Below are positions 37,380 through 48,033 of a stretch of DNA of 64,000 bases, piece by piece. Source of the DNA: Kingdonia uniflora. Its lineage: Eukaryota; Streptophyta; Magnoliopsida; Ranunculales; Circaeasteraceae. The translations under genes and the position numbers were made by a program. Position 1 is the stretch's first letter; each line of letters begins with the position of its first letter. The DNA lies in the NCBI GenBank assembly GCA_014058105.1, contig JACGCM010001218.1:48723-112722 (forward strand). Reading direction: 5' to 3'. Below the pieces are notes generated by a model. It ran no database searches. It had not been told where the DNA came from and worked only from the letters and a program-made list of their open reading frames with translations.

Positions 37380-37870
37380 GACTCTAAGGTATCTCTTTCA
37401 TTGACTGTGACACTTCACACATTCGTTTCCCCCATTCCGATCCGTTAGTCATCATGATTAAGATCAAGAACCTCGTTCTCCATACAATGCTTGCAGATAC
37501 TGGGAGTGCAACTAATCCAAACCAGGAAGAAAACAAACCTCATAACCATAGCCAACATCGAACTAAAAGGCGTTAATGAATCAACAGAGGTCGTCGTTGG
37601 CCGTATCAGCCTACTCGTCACTACAGACCCCATTACCCTTCAAACCAACTTCCTCGTCATTGACAAGAAGTATGAATACCTCGGTATACTCGGACGAGAT
37701 TGGCTTCACGCCATGCGAGCTATACCTTCGACCTACCATCAAACCCTTCGATTCAGCAATCACGAGGGTACAGGGAACTTGAAAGGCTCCCAACGCCTTG
37801 CCTGCTCCTGCGAGCACCCAGAGATCGACCAAGCCCGAAAACATGTCAGCCGCCCATAGCAATCACAATA
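37380..37870 (+). pseudogene. Protease of copy B
   Basis: FIDCDTSHIRFPHSDPLVI leads to MLADTGSATN (active-site DTGS). The frame then shifts, and ELKGVNESTEVVVGRISLL, FLVIDKKYEYLGILGRDWLH and AIPSTYHQTLRF follow at 37550-37760. Order matches copies A and E. Confidence 0.8.
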
Positions 37871-38019
37871 TCTTTCTATCCCCTCGACTTCGACAGATAC
37901 CACCCCATCCATCGAACCTACTGTTTATATCAAACTCGATGGTCCTGGTTGGAAAACATTTATCAGAACCTTCCTCAATGAGTTAGAGCGCCTCGAACTT
38001 TCCGATTTCCTTCGAACAA

Positions 38020-39450
38020 ACAAAGACATCTTCGCCTGGACATTTCAAGAAATGCCTGGTGTCGACCCCAACCTGGCCTGCCATCACCTCGATCTCATCC
38101 CCCAATCCTCAGCAGTAAAACAAAAGAAGCGTACACTGGCACCACGACTTCAAGAAGCCGTGAACCTCGAAGTAGACAAGCTCATTACCGCAGGCTTTAT
38201 CAGAGAAGTGAAATATGCAGACTGCATATCAAACATTGTAGCAGGTCCTAAGAAGAATGGAAAGATCTGAATCTACGTCAACTTCACAGACCTCAACAAA
38301 CACACACCGATGGACAATTTCCCCCTCCCAACTATCTCAGCACTCCTCAACGCCACTGCTGGACATGAGCGCCTATCCATGATGGACGCAGCTTCGGGAT
38401 ACAATCAGGTATCCCTCCTGCCCGAAGATTAATTTAAAACTTCATTTATAACTAAACAAGGCCTTTACTATTTCAATGTTATGCCCTTCGACCTTAAAAA
38501 TGTCAGTGCCACCTACCAACGCCTTGTCACAACCATGTTCAAACCCTTTCTTGGCAAATCTGTCAAAGTCTATATCGACGATATGTTATGCAAGAGTCTT
38601 CAGAAAAACACCCATATCCAAGACCTCTCAGAAATCTTCTCGTTACTTTGTACATATAATATGAAACTCAACCCAGACAAGTACCAGTTTGGCATGTCAT
38701 CCAAAAATTTTTTGGGTCACCTTATCAGTAAATGCGGGATAGAGATTGTCCCCAACCACATTCGATCCCTCATAGACATGCCTTCGCCCCAAACCAAGAA
38801 AGACGTCCAAAAAGTGGCGGGCATGATAACAATCTTCAATTGTTTCATTTCCAAATCCTCAGATCGATGTGCCTGGCTCTTTTCCCTCTTACGCGATCAA
38901 GGCAACTACAAAGCAAAAAAGAAAACAATCCCGAGATCGACTGGACCCCTGAGTGCGAACAAGCCTTCCTTGAACTCAAAACTTATCTTGGCCATTTACA
39001 AATCATCAGCACACCTATCGAAGGCGAAACACTCTCTTTATACCTTACTGCCACAGAAACTCTCTCAGTTTAGTGCTCATTCGACTTGATTCCAATATCG
39101 AAAAACCGTTATATTTTATCAGCAAAACCCTAACCCCCGCAGAAACTCAATATTCAAAACTTGAGCGCTTACTCCTCACACTTGTCTATTCAGCCCGTAA
39201 GCTCAAACCATATTTTTAGGCTCATCCCATTCGTGTTATTACCAGTTATCCCCTTCGAGAGGTACTTAGCAAAAAAGTAAAATCCAGACGAGTGCAACAG
39301 TAGTCCGTATACCTTGGCGATCACGACATTACCTTCGAGAAGCAAATATCCCAGAAAGGCCAAGCAGTAGCAGAATTTTTAGCTGACTTCCCGGTCGAAG
39401 ATGACGACTGGGAAGAACACAAAGAAGATTTATCAAAAAATCAACCCGAG
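38020..39450 (+). pseudogene. Reverse transcriptase and RNase H of copy B
   Basis: MPGVDPNLACHHLDLIPQSS, DKLITAGFIREVKYADCISN and GPKKNGK begin the domain. MMDAASGYNQV, MPFDLKNVSATYQRL (family Gly changed to Asp) and KVYIDDMLCKSLQ (YIDD, 38564-38602) follow, then LNPDKYQFGMSSKNFLGHLI. RNase H starts near 38940 (DWTPECEQAFLELKTYLG) and runs over two frames to about 39430. Stops at 38268, 38432 and beyond. Confidence 0.82.
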
Positions 39451-39469
39451 ATAGTAGATCCCTGGGACC

Positions 39470-39921
39470 CTCTCACTGGCTTGCGTTTATTCACAGACGG
39501 ATCAGCAGGACCTAATGGCTCAGGCATTGGTATTGTCTCGGTAGCACCCACTAATGACCGCATAGAGAAAGTTGTCAAACTGGCCTTTGAATGTTCTAAT
39601 AACAAAGCAGAGTATGAAGCCTTGATCCACGGCCTCACACTCGCACTCGACATTGGCATTCCCAAGCTTGCAGTCTATACAGATTTAGAACTCGTTCAGA
39701 GACATTACACAGGAGAAAACCAAGCTAACGGTCGCATGGCTGACTACGCTCTCTTTGTGCGGCAGCGCATGGACCGGTTCCCCAAAAAATTCACAATTAC
39801 ACATTACCCTCGAGGTGAAAATAGACATGCAGATGCCCTCACCTATATAGAAGCTATGATTGGCCAATCAGAATCTCGGACACTCCGCATCGAAGTACTC
39901 GAACGCCCAAGTATCGACTAG
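39470..39921 (+). pseudogene. Second (archaeal-type) RNase H of copy B
   Basis: Open for 146 codons: RLFTDGSAGPNGSGIGIVS, NNKAEYEALIHGLTLALDIG, VYTDLELVQRHYTGE and YPRGENRHADALTYIEA. The catalytic acidic residues expected in DGSA, AEYEA and YTD are present. It is the best preserved copy of the domain that marks Tat elements. Confidence 0.88.
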
Positions 39922-39949
39922 ATAGAAATCAATACCATCAATACTGGGG

Positions 39950-41210
39950 GCGAGAATCACGATCCAGACGATTGACGAACACTGTTTCTTCATTACCTCA
40001 ACAATGCCACCCTCCGAGATGATCCCAAAGCCAAACGGTCCTTGCTAGAAAACTGCCGCAGATATACTATCCATAAAAACCAACTTCATCGAAAATCCCC
40101 AAATGGCGTCCATCTTCGATGCATATCCCAAGCCGAAGCCTCTTAAACCTTAGCCGAACTTCATGAAGGAACCTGCGGTGCTCATACTACTGGTCATTCT
40201 ATGGCCCTTTGAGCTGTTACCCAAGGATTATTTTGGCCCGGTATGAAAAATCAAGCTTCCGACTACGCAAAAAATTGTGACAAATGCCAGTGTCACGCTC
40301 ATGACATCCATAGCCCCTCCCAAGACTTCCACTTCAATCAAGTTTCCTGGACATTCAAAAGATGGGCTATCAATCTAATTGGACCTTTCCCAAAAGCTTC
40401 AGGTAGTAGAGAAAACATCCTCGTCGCAACCGATTACTTCACAAAATGGGTCGAAGCGGTACCTGTATGCTGAACCAGAGAAGAAGTTGTCAAATTTTTA
40501 TGGGAAAACATCATCACTCGCTTTGGCTATCCCCATATGATTTGATGTAACAATGGCCCCCAATTCGTTGGCAGCAAAGTTAAAAACTTCCTCCAAAAAT
40601 ACAACATCATCCCCTCACCCTCCACACCTTACTATCCCCAGGGCAACAGTCAAGTCGAAGCAATTAATAAAACCATCGTCGATGGTCTTAAGAAAAGAGT
40701 TGATGCAAAGAAAGGACGATGGGTTCAAGAGTAATAATACGTCCTCTGGGCCTATCGCACAACCCCAAGGAAATTTGCAGGATGCACCCCCTTCCTCCTA
40801 GCATATGGAACCGAGGCTGTATTACCAACACAGTTTAAAGTATCCACTCGAGACCCTAACCTCCCAGATGAAGATAATGAGTTTGAACTTGCTTGCAACA
40901 TGCTATGGATCGATGAAGCCCGAGATTAAGCTATCGCCAACCTTGGCCGGTACCACACATCACTTCAAAAATCTTACAACAAAAGTGTTCGACTATAGAA
41001 TTTCAACATTGGAGATCTGGTACTTCGGCGTGTCAATCAATCTTCAAACCTTGCAATGCTGGCAAGTTAGCCGAATCATGGGAAGGACCATATGTTGTCT
41101 ACGATAAAGCAAACAAGGGTTCGTATTACTTAATGACGGAAGACGAAGAGCCTCTACCGAACCCCTGGAATACAATGTAGCTGGTCTCCTATAACAGGCC
41201 ATATCCCTAA
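39950..41210 (+). pseudogene. Integrase of copy B
   Basis: Zinc-binding region: LHEGTCGAHTTGHSM and NCDKCQCHAHDIHS. Core: WAINLIGPFPKASGS, DYFTKWVEAVPVC, CNNGPQFVGSK, and NSQVEAINKTIVDGLKKR. Both catalytic Asp residues read Asn (AINL, CNNG), while the Glu is kept, so it is dead. The end GKLAESWEGPYVVYDKAN, GSYYLMTEDEEPLPNPWN is in a second frame and stops at about 41210. Confidence 0.83.
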
Positions 41211-41294
41211 CCATGTACAACTGATGTAATCTAGAACATTCAATAAACAAGTTTTTCAACCCTTACTTCGTCTCCTGCTTCATTTTGAATTTCT

Positions 41295-41995
41295 AGATTT
41301 AACTCAGGTGTCATGTCAACCTTCGACCCGACTGATACTTGGGGGTGATCTTGAATTTCTCAAGCTCCCAACTTCGAGCAAACTCGAGAGGCAAGAATGG
41401 TCGAAAGGCCGGACTCTCGGGGATGCATTAGGGGCGACCAGATATTGCTTCACTGTGGCTTAGGCCTTCGAAGTCCAGTCCTTTTCTTGATTGACCCTCG
41501 GTATCACGTCCACCCTCGCCCCGACTGATACTTAGGGGTGATCTTGAATTGCTCAAGTCTCCAATTTCGAGCAAACTCGAGGGGCAAGGATGGTCGAAGG
41601 ACCGGACCCTCGGGGATGCATTGGGGGCGATCAGATATACTTTGTCCAGGCTCTGAAACCGTCGAAGTCCTGTCCTTTTCTTGGTCATCCCTGGGTATCA
41701 TGTCCACCCTCGCCCCGACTGGTAGTTGGAGACGACCTGGAATTGCTCAAGTTTCCAACATTCGAGCAGACTCGAGGGGCAAGGATGGTCGAAAGACCGG
41801 ACCCTCGGGAATGCATTGGAGGCGATTAGATATTGCTTCACGGTGGCCTTGGCCTTCGAAGTCCACTAAATTTTTGGGTTTCCTCTAGGTATCATGTCCC
41901 CTCGGCCCGACTGATACTTGGAAGCATCCTGGAAATTTTTAAAAAATTTCAACATCGCTGTGGCCTCGGCCTTCGATGTCTAGCAAAACATTCTG
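41295..41995 (+). repeat. Tandem array in copy B, about 193 bp units
   Basis: About 3.5 units with a shared marker (gactgatacttgggggtga or close variants) at 41331, 41524, 41717 and 41910. Each holds ttcgagcaaactcgag and a ccggaccctcggggatgcat block; the last is truncated. It begins about 85 bp after the end of pol. Confidence 0.9.
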
Positions 41996-42532
41996 AGTTC
42001 GATCTATACATCGTCGACACTCCCCAGGTTTCGATCACATTACAGTCATTTATACAGACCAAATTTCTACTCAAACAGATCCAACTTCTACACTTCCAAA
42101 CATCAACCGTATGCAAAAATACTATCTATAATTCTATCAATTGCAGAGCACATTCAACATATTATCCATCAGAGGAATAGTTGCAGTACAATTCAAAGAC
42201 CAATCATCAAAAGTCCAAAACAAGCAAACTCAACAGAATGTGCATTCAAATTCTAATAATTCAAGGTCAGAGCACGATTATACAATCCATCAACAAATCA
42301 GATATCAAATCAGAAGTTCAGAATCAGTATGTTCAGGAAATACGTATCAATATGTTCAGCATCAATTTTAAGAGTTCATACAGATAACAAAAGCATAAAC
42401 AACCTACCGAGTTCAGAGACCAAAGAAAAACAACAACATCGTTCAAAATATTACAACTCAAACATTTTAATCAACAGAAGAAGAAATGTCATTCCAACCT
42501 CATATACCTCATACCAGCGCGGTTACGCCTTC
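41996..42532 (+). other. Noncoding stretch between tandem array and antisense gene (copy B)
   Basis: AT-rich, no credible frame. It would hold the 3' end and poly(A) signal of the antisense gene, but no clear signal could be picked out. Confidence 0.5.
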
Positions 42533-44663
42533 CTACTCCACAGTTCCCCCAACAACTTCATTCGAATCTCCAACGACCAAACCACCAACAGTACTACCAA
42601 TGGGCGCTCCAACAAGCGAAGTATCTGTACCACCCCCAATACTTCCAACTTCTTCTTCTGCAATGTTCGCCTCTCCTCCCTTCATCTGCAAATCATCCCC
42701 TTCAACAAGTTCTGGAGACACAGGATAAGGTTCCAATGTCTCGGGGTCATACCCCTTATCATCTATAAAGCTTTTCAACTTAAAGTTCACTTTGTATTGG
42801 CCATCATACTACCGCTGGAAAGTCACCTTCTGCTCAACTTTCTCTATCTCACAGGCCACAAGCTTCGCAGACTACTCTCGCTCCAGCCTCGACCGCTGCA
42901 GCTCGAGCCTCTCGTTATATGAGTCGGTAAGTACCCCCAGATCCTGCTTTAACTTTCGGACTTCAGACGCCAGTGATGCCTCTTTCCCACGAGAAAGATT
43001 CAGATTGTCCTTTGCTTGCTTCAATTTTGGTTTTACTACCTTCATTGCCTTGCTGCAAGTCTGCACCCAAGCATCCGTCTGCTAAAATTTTCAAGAAATT
43101 AGTGCAACTCGAAACTCAAAGAATTTTCAAGAAATTGCAAAATACCTCAACAACAAGCCGCATATCGTTACCTGAAACATGTGTTTCTTTATCTCCTTCG
43201 AAGCCTCGTCTGGTTCATCTTCCCAGAGCTCGACCATCGAAGCCTGCTTTACCACAACCTGCTCCTGTCGTTCAACCTCTGTCATCTCTTCATTTTCCCC
43301 TAGTGTATCATCCTCCCCCAGCACCTTACGCCTCATGCGTTGGCCAGCCTTCGATTGCTGCACCTTCGAAGCTTCGGGGACTACCGGGATTTTCCCCTTC
43401 TCAGTTTGAGCTGCTACTGCCCTCAGCCTCATCTTCGGTGTATCTCCTGCCACTTCGAGCACTGGAATTGCTGGCTTTGAACCTCTTTGCGATCTCGGTA
43501 CAAATTGGTATTTTCTTGGTAACTCTTCCCCTCCCATCTCTTTTTGCCCCTTTGAAACACCTTCACCTTTCTTTCTCTTTGGTAGCCTCGACGTAGCGGG
43601 TACGTCTTGAAGTAGGGAATCTGCCTTCTTCTCTTTTACCTTTTGATTTTGAGACTGTCAAATACAGAATTTACCCAGTCTTCACTAGCTTCGAGCAACG
43701 TATCAATATAATTTACCGGATTATCCCAAGACAAACTCTCCGGACCTACAGATTAAATCAAGAACACAGTTATCACTTATCTCAGATACACATCAATAAC
43801 AACCCTTCTACAGTAAACTTACTTTCGTTATATACCCTTTGATGTAATTTATACGGGTTATCTTTCTCTATATTCTCATAGTTACCCCTTACTATCAGTA
43901 AATTTTTATTCCACCCTCGCCCTTTCGAGCACAGTTCAAAGAACCAAGGTTTCTCAGGGTGACATTGGATGTGGTTGGTCCCCGGGTTCTGACTAGCCCT
44001 CCTTGAGTAAAAGGTGATGATGTCAAACCACTTAATCAAACCTCGACCCTCACTAGCCAGTTTTACATTCATCCCCTCTACAACCCTCATCATCTCATAA
44101 AAATTACCGTTCATCTGCACTAGGGCCACTCCACAGAAATTTAACACTTCTTTTACCAGTCTTCAGAGATGAAGCTCCAGTCCCAATCGAATTTGGCCTC
44201 TATAAGCTAAAATCCCTTCCCCAGGATCCGATTTGAAGGTCAACCCTGCCCCTGCAACACTTAGAAACACCCCTAACTTCGAGAGTTCTAATTTGGCGGC
44301 GAACCAATCTAACATAATCCTCTCTTTAGCTAAAATAATACCTTCGACCGTATCTGACTCAGTCAAATCCCCACTATCTTCACTCAGTACCTTATCTCCC
44401 TCTCCACCACTAGAAGGCCCTACCTCCCCCCATACTATTTCCTCTTTATCACAATCTTTGGTAATTATCGTCCTTCGAAGCCTCAAAACCGGAACCTCCT
44501 CAGACGACAGAACCATTGACAATGGAGCCTCGGTTACAATATCTAACACTTCTACATCACTACCCTTATCTATTGGGGCTCGACTAGAAACACTAGCTTT
44601 AAATTCTTTGGACTTCTCATCTATCAGTCTCCGTCTCAAAACCCGAAGGTTATGCATTTTAGC
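42533..44663 (-). pseudogene. Spliced antisense accessory gene of Tat element, copy B
   Basis: Exon 1 is 43823-44663 with ATG at 44655-44657; it is open for about 279 codons with one TGA (44163-44165). Intron 1 is 43746-43822 (GTAAGT...GTAG, 77 bp, phase 1), exon 2 is 43172-43745, intron 2 is 43079-43171 (GTAACG...GCAG, 93 bp, phase 0) and exon 3 is 42533-43078. Exon 1 holds IRLGLELHL, RLVKEVLNFCGVALVQMNG and IVRGNYENIEKDNP, resembling PF04195. Exon 2 is basic and low in complexity; a frameshift lies near 43665. Exon 3 has a coiled coil (KPKLKQAKDNLNLSRGKEA) and a Gly/Val-rich acidic tail. Role unknown. Confidence 0.75.
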
Positions 44664-45096
44664 CTACGGAAGAAGGGGCAAGCAATTAGAGTAGAAAATT
44701 TAACAATCCCGTGCCTATCACTTCTATTCTGTCCATTCCCCCCCCCCCAAATATTCATCACAAACTCAATCTCAGACCCAGTACCCCCTCAAAAACCCCC
44801 CAAACCCTAAAATGGGTCAAAACCCAAATCTATTAAGTTTCTTTGCCCTCGAGAATAACCTCTAAAACCCCAAACACAGATTGCCTTACCTACATTCTCA
44901 AAAGAACAAAACAAAGTACAAGCAACAGAGATTAAGTAACTTACCAGTGGTTAGCAGCACTATCCTCGAATCAGCAAAACCAAACCAGCAAGTGCAACAA
45001 GAACTTCCAAGTGCGAAATGGCATACGTTCCATCCTCTACACTCTTTGATTCTCACAGTAAAACAGTACAGTAATTACTCTTCTCCCTCTTATATA
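44664..45096 (-). promoter_or_regulatory. TATA box, noncoding exon and 5'UTR intron of antisense gene (copy B)
   Basis: Minus strand: TATA box AAATATATAAGAGGG (core 45089-45096), probable noncoding exon 44945-about 45062, then intron 44664-44944 (281 bp) with donor CTG|GTAAGT and acceptor TTCCGTAG. The acceptor is 7 bp before the ATG. The match to copy Z in order and position, despite different sequence, supports it. Confidence 0.62.
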
Positions 45097-45910
45097 TTTT
45101 TCGAAAAACACAAAACTGCCTCAATTTTCTAACCACTATCATTACCACGACCTTACTACCTGACTTTTTGGCTACAATGTGTTTTAACCAATATACCCCT
45201 CGTACCTCTCACGTGTGAATAACACCCTCAGTTATAACTGCCAGCAAAAAGCTGAAGTTCTCGAACCTTTTCCTCCCTCACTCAAAGCTAAACAACCAAG
45301 TCCAAATAGTCACATCATTACCTTTTGCACACTGCCCCAGGCGCCCGTACCAGTCTGACAGATCAATCGTCTGGGCTGTCAGATCGGCCAGTCAAATCCC
45401 TCATAACCAATGACACAATCCCCGAACTCGAGGACTCGACCATTTTACGTCTTGAACAATCCGCAACAGATAGCCTCAAATAGACTTATCTAATATATCA
45501 AATTTCGACATCCAACACACCCTTTAACACAAAAAAATTTGACCCTTGGACCGAATACAGTCACAAACTTCGACCATTCAACGATCTCATGCCTACAGAT
45601 AAAGTTTTCAGCTTTGACACAATTTACTTTTTATTTCGGCAAAGTCATTTTTATCTTCGACCAACACAAACAATTCATTTCGACAACTGTATTATCCCTT
45701 TAATACCTCCAATCATAAATCAAATTATATATTACCAATACGTACAACACGACAAAGCAAGTTATCAACAAAAACCATTTTCATTCAGCAACTCAGACAA
45801 CATTACAGGATTCATACAAAAAAGAGAACATAAAAGGAGGAAGAAAACAGGAAAACAGCAGCAAGAAAGCATACAAGAGAGAACCCTATTTGTTGATGGG
45901 TTGCTTCTAT
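45097..45910. other. Spacer between antisense promoter and ORF s1 (copy B)
   Basis: No credible gene. It should contain upstream control sequences for the spliced antisense gene and the 3' end of s1. The only plus-strand frame of note (45589-45972) is AT-rich and shows no domain. Confidence 0.5.
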
Positions 45911-46204
45911 TCAAACAACGACCGATGTATCATCGTCCTCCTGTTCTACTATATCCTCTGCGAAGCCTGTAAGAAGAGACAACCGATTGCCATGAAATGG
46001 CCCCATCATCTATACTATTCCCCACCAATACGCAAATGGCATGTCATAGAGTGGTACCCCAGGTTCCGCTTCAAAGAGGTCTAGCATTTTGGCATTAATA
46101 TCCTCCTCTATTCTGAACCTCCGTTGAAGACCCCGCAAGGCCTCCTAAATTCTCCTGGCCCTCCCCGCCGCTTGATCTCCTTGAATTGGTACGTTTTCAG
46201 CCAT
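45911..46204 (-). pseudogene. Small antisense ORF s1, copy B
   Basis: From ATG 46202-46204 (MAENVPIQGDQAAGRARRI) to TGA 45911-45913, 97 codons with two in-frame TAG stops. The rest reads EALRGLQRRFRIEEDINAKM, LFEAEPGVPLYDMPFAYWWG and an acidic C-terminus (EQEDDD). Weakly similar to s1 of copy Z in the same position. A TATA box stands 73-83 bp upstream. No known domain; possibly a small acidic regulatory or adaptor protein, which is a guess. Confidence 0.5.
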
Positions 46205-46276
46205 GTTGATCAACAAATAAAGCAGTAGAAAAAGGAAAAGCTGCAGGACAGATGAAGAAATTCCTTTCAACCCATC

Positions 46277-46287
46277 CCCTTTTATAC
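46277..46287 (-). promoter_or_regulatory. TATA box before antisense ORF s1 (copy B)
   Basis: TATAAAAGGGG on the minus strand, a strong TATA match, 73-83 bp before the s1 ATG. Confidence 0.6.
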
Positions 46288-46682
46288 TTACAAGTCCACC
46301 ACAACTTTCCCTCTTCCCTAACCGAATTAATGGCAACCTTCAATTCCCAACCTCGGAAAGTCAGCAAACAAGCTTTCCAACTTCTCAGGTGTAACTGATT
46401 CATCGGTACATGCATTCAAACCTCGTTTCCGAGGACTCCTAGTCGAGCATACCTCCAGCGTCGATCATTTGATCATCATTACCTTCGAGCATATCATTAT
46501 ACATCACGCCTATAAAAGTAATCGTCTACATTCGCCTACTCTACTAGTCAGAAACTGTAATATAGGTACGCAGAAAATATTTTGTTCATTCCAAACATCC
46601 GCTCAAACAAACAAATTACATTTCTACTACCATCCAAAGCAAAAAAAAAATAAAGACATACAAAGATACAAAGGTAACCTCA

Positions 46683-47023
46683 TCAACCATTGCTCCTACT
46701 ACTAGAAGGTCCAGCTTCAGTGGCCGAGTTCTGCTTCTTGATGATCTCTTCCACACAGACAAGATTGTCAGCCAGAGCCATCAGAAAGAGTTAGTGCCTC
46801 TCAGCGGTCATAAAATAAAACCTTAGCTGGTCCCACAGATAGGAATAAGAATCACCATTGAAGAACTCCTCAGGTCCTACCCCCACAAGCTCGGGCATGC
46901 CCCAATTCAGATCATGTCGCCAAAAAAAACTTCATATGCAGTTCCGCCATCTTTTGCCCAACATGACGGTCACGAGCGATCCCCCATCCTCTTCTGGTAA
47001 CGCGTGTTTGGCGTGGTATCCAT
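46683..47023 (-). pseudogene. Small antisense ORF s2, copy B
   Basis: Probable start ATG 47021-47023 (MDTTPNTRYQKRMGD), end TGA 46683-46685, about 112 codons with two frameshifts (near 46970 and in a T run near 46925) and one TAA. The best part reads LNWGMPELVGVGPEEFFNGD, YSYLWDQLRFYFMTAERH and MALADNLVCVEEIIKKQNSA. It aligns along its length with s2 of copy Z. A TATA box lies 78 bp upstream. It is the gene nearest the 3' LTR. Function unknown. Confidence 0.58.
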
Positions 47024-47100
47024 TCAAATGCTCAAAATCAGAAGAAAGAAGCAGAAGAATACTGTAAATGGAAGAGGCTATAACACCCCTATACAATAAC

Positions 47101-47111
47101 CCATATTTATA
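47101..47111 (-). promoter_or_regulatory. TATA box before antisense ORF s2 (copy B)
   Basis: TATAAATATGG on the minus strand (context GGCTATAAATATGGG), 78-88 bp before the s2 ATG. Confidence 0.58.
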
Positions 47112-47264
47112 GCCTTCACTTCATTTATTACCCTATAACCACCTACATCTCTTAAAAACTCTATTTTATTACCTACCCAAAAACCAACAATCAAACTGCT
47201 CAAATTCAAAGACCAAACAGCTTTTTCAGCGAACACCTCTCTACTTAGCTTTGAGACCTTCACT

Positions 47265-47277
47265 GAGAGAGGGCAAA
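47265..47277 (+). other. Polypurine tract of copy B
   Basis: gagagagggcaaa directly before the TG of the 3' LTR. Confidence 0.82.
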
Positions 47278-48033
47278 TGTAGTAGCCTTTGACAGTCAGT
47301 CGAAGCCCACTTCACAACCTACATGAATGTATCGAAGCCCAGTCAATCTCTAAAATAAGCTCCCCAGAGATCTCCCAAAGATGAAGCTCCGACATCAAGC
47401 AAAGCTTCGAGAATGGATTAAGGTGCCACAACAGAAATCCTTTGACTTCACTAACATTCGGTCGAAGCAAGATAAGACAGACAATAACCTCATTAGGTTA
47501 GACAGTGCATTGTTTAAAAGATACTGCTACTGTTAATTAATTATATGCTTTCAGAGTTATTAATCCTTCATAATCAGCTACAGTGATAGGTCCAACCACC
47601 GCGCTGTTCAGAGACATCATCAATAAATGTTGCAGTGACAGTACCGACATAATAAGCACCTATAACTCGCTGGGATTTCCTGACAGTAATCATGTATACT
47701 TGACCTACCCTTGGTGACTCAGTTCCCTATATCTCTATAAATAGAGGAGAAGGGAAACCAATGAGGGGTTAGAAAAATCATCTCCAGCCCTTTGCATTTT
47801 ACCTTTGACCACCCAGATATTCTGTACTCGAACCCTATTATTTACTCTTCAGTAATATAATCTGTCTTAAAAAATCCTCATCAGAGGTCGTAGAGAGTCA
47901 CATTTAGGCCTCTACACAAGTATTTGCCTATAGTTGGATCTTACTTTAAGTCATTTGCTTGCCTCCTTTGATTGATGATCGATTCTATGTTGTAAGAACC
48001 AACTTCACATCCGAACAAAGTTAGGTCCCTATA
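47278..48033 (+). repeat. 3' LTR of copy B
   Basis: 756 bp from TGTAGTAGCC to AGGTCCCTATA, with TATA box tataaatag at 47736-47744. It is 45 bp longer than the 5' LTR, mainly through an AT-rich segment around 47510-47580. Confidence 0.92.

Larger units (their letters stand above)
34763..48033 (+). mobile_element. Complete Tat-lineage Ty3/gypsy element (copy B)
   Basis: 13271 bp with 5' LTR 34763-35473, primer site, gag, protease, RT, two RNases H, integrase, a 193-bp tandem array, three antisense ORFs, polypurine tract and 3' LTR 47278-48033. It is flanked by a perfect 5-bp duplication, accat (34758-34762 and 48034-48038). It is the youngest-looking copy because target duplication and LTRs are well preserved. 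All coding domains still carry stops and the integrase lacks both catalytic Asp residues. Confidence 0.92.

Noticed and set aside
41428..41888. Overlapping frames in the copy B tandem array
   Set aside because: They repeat with the 193-bp unit and have no similarity to a protein family; they come from the repeat.
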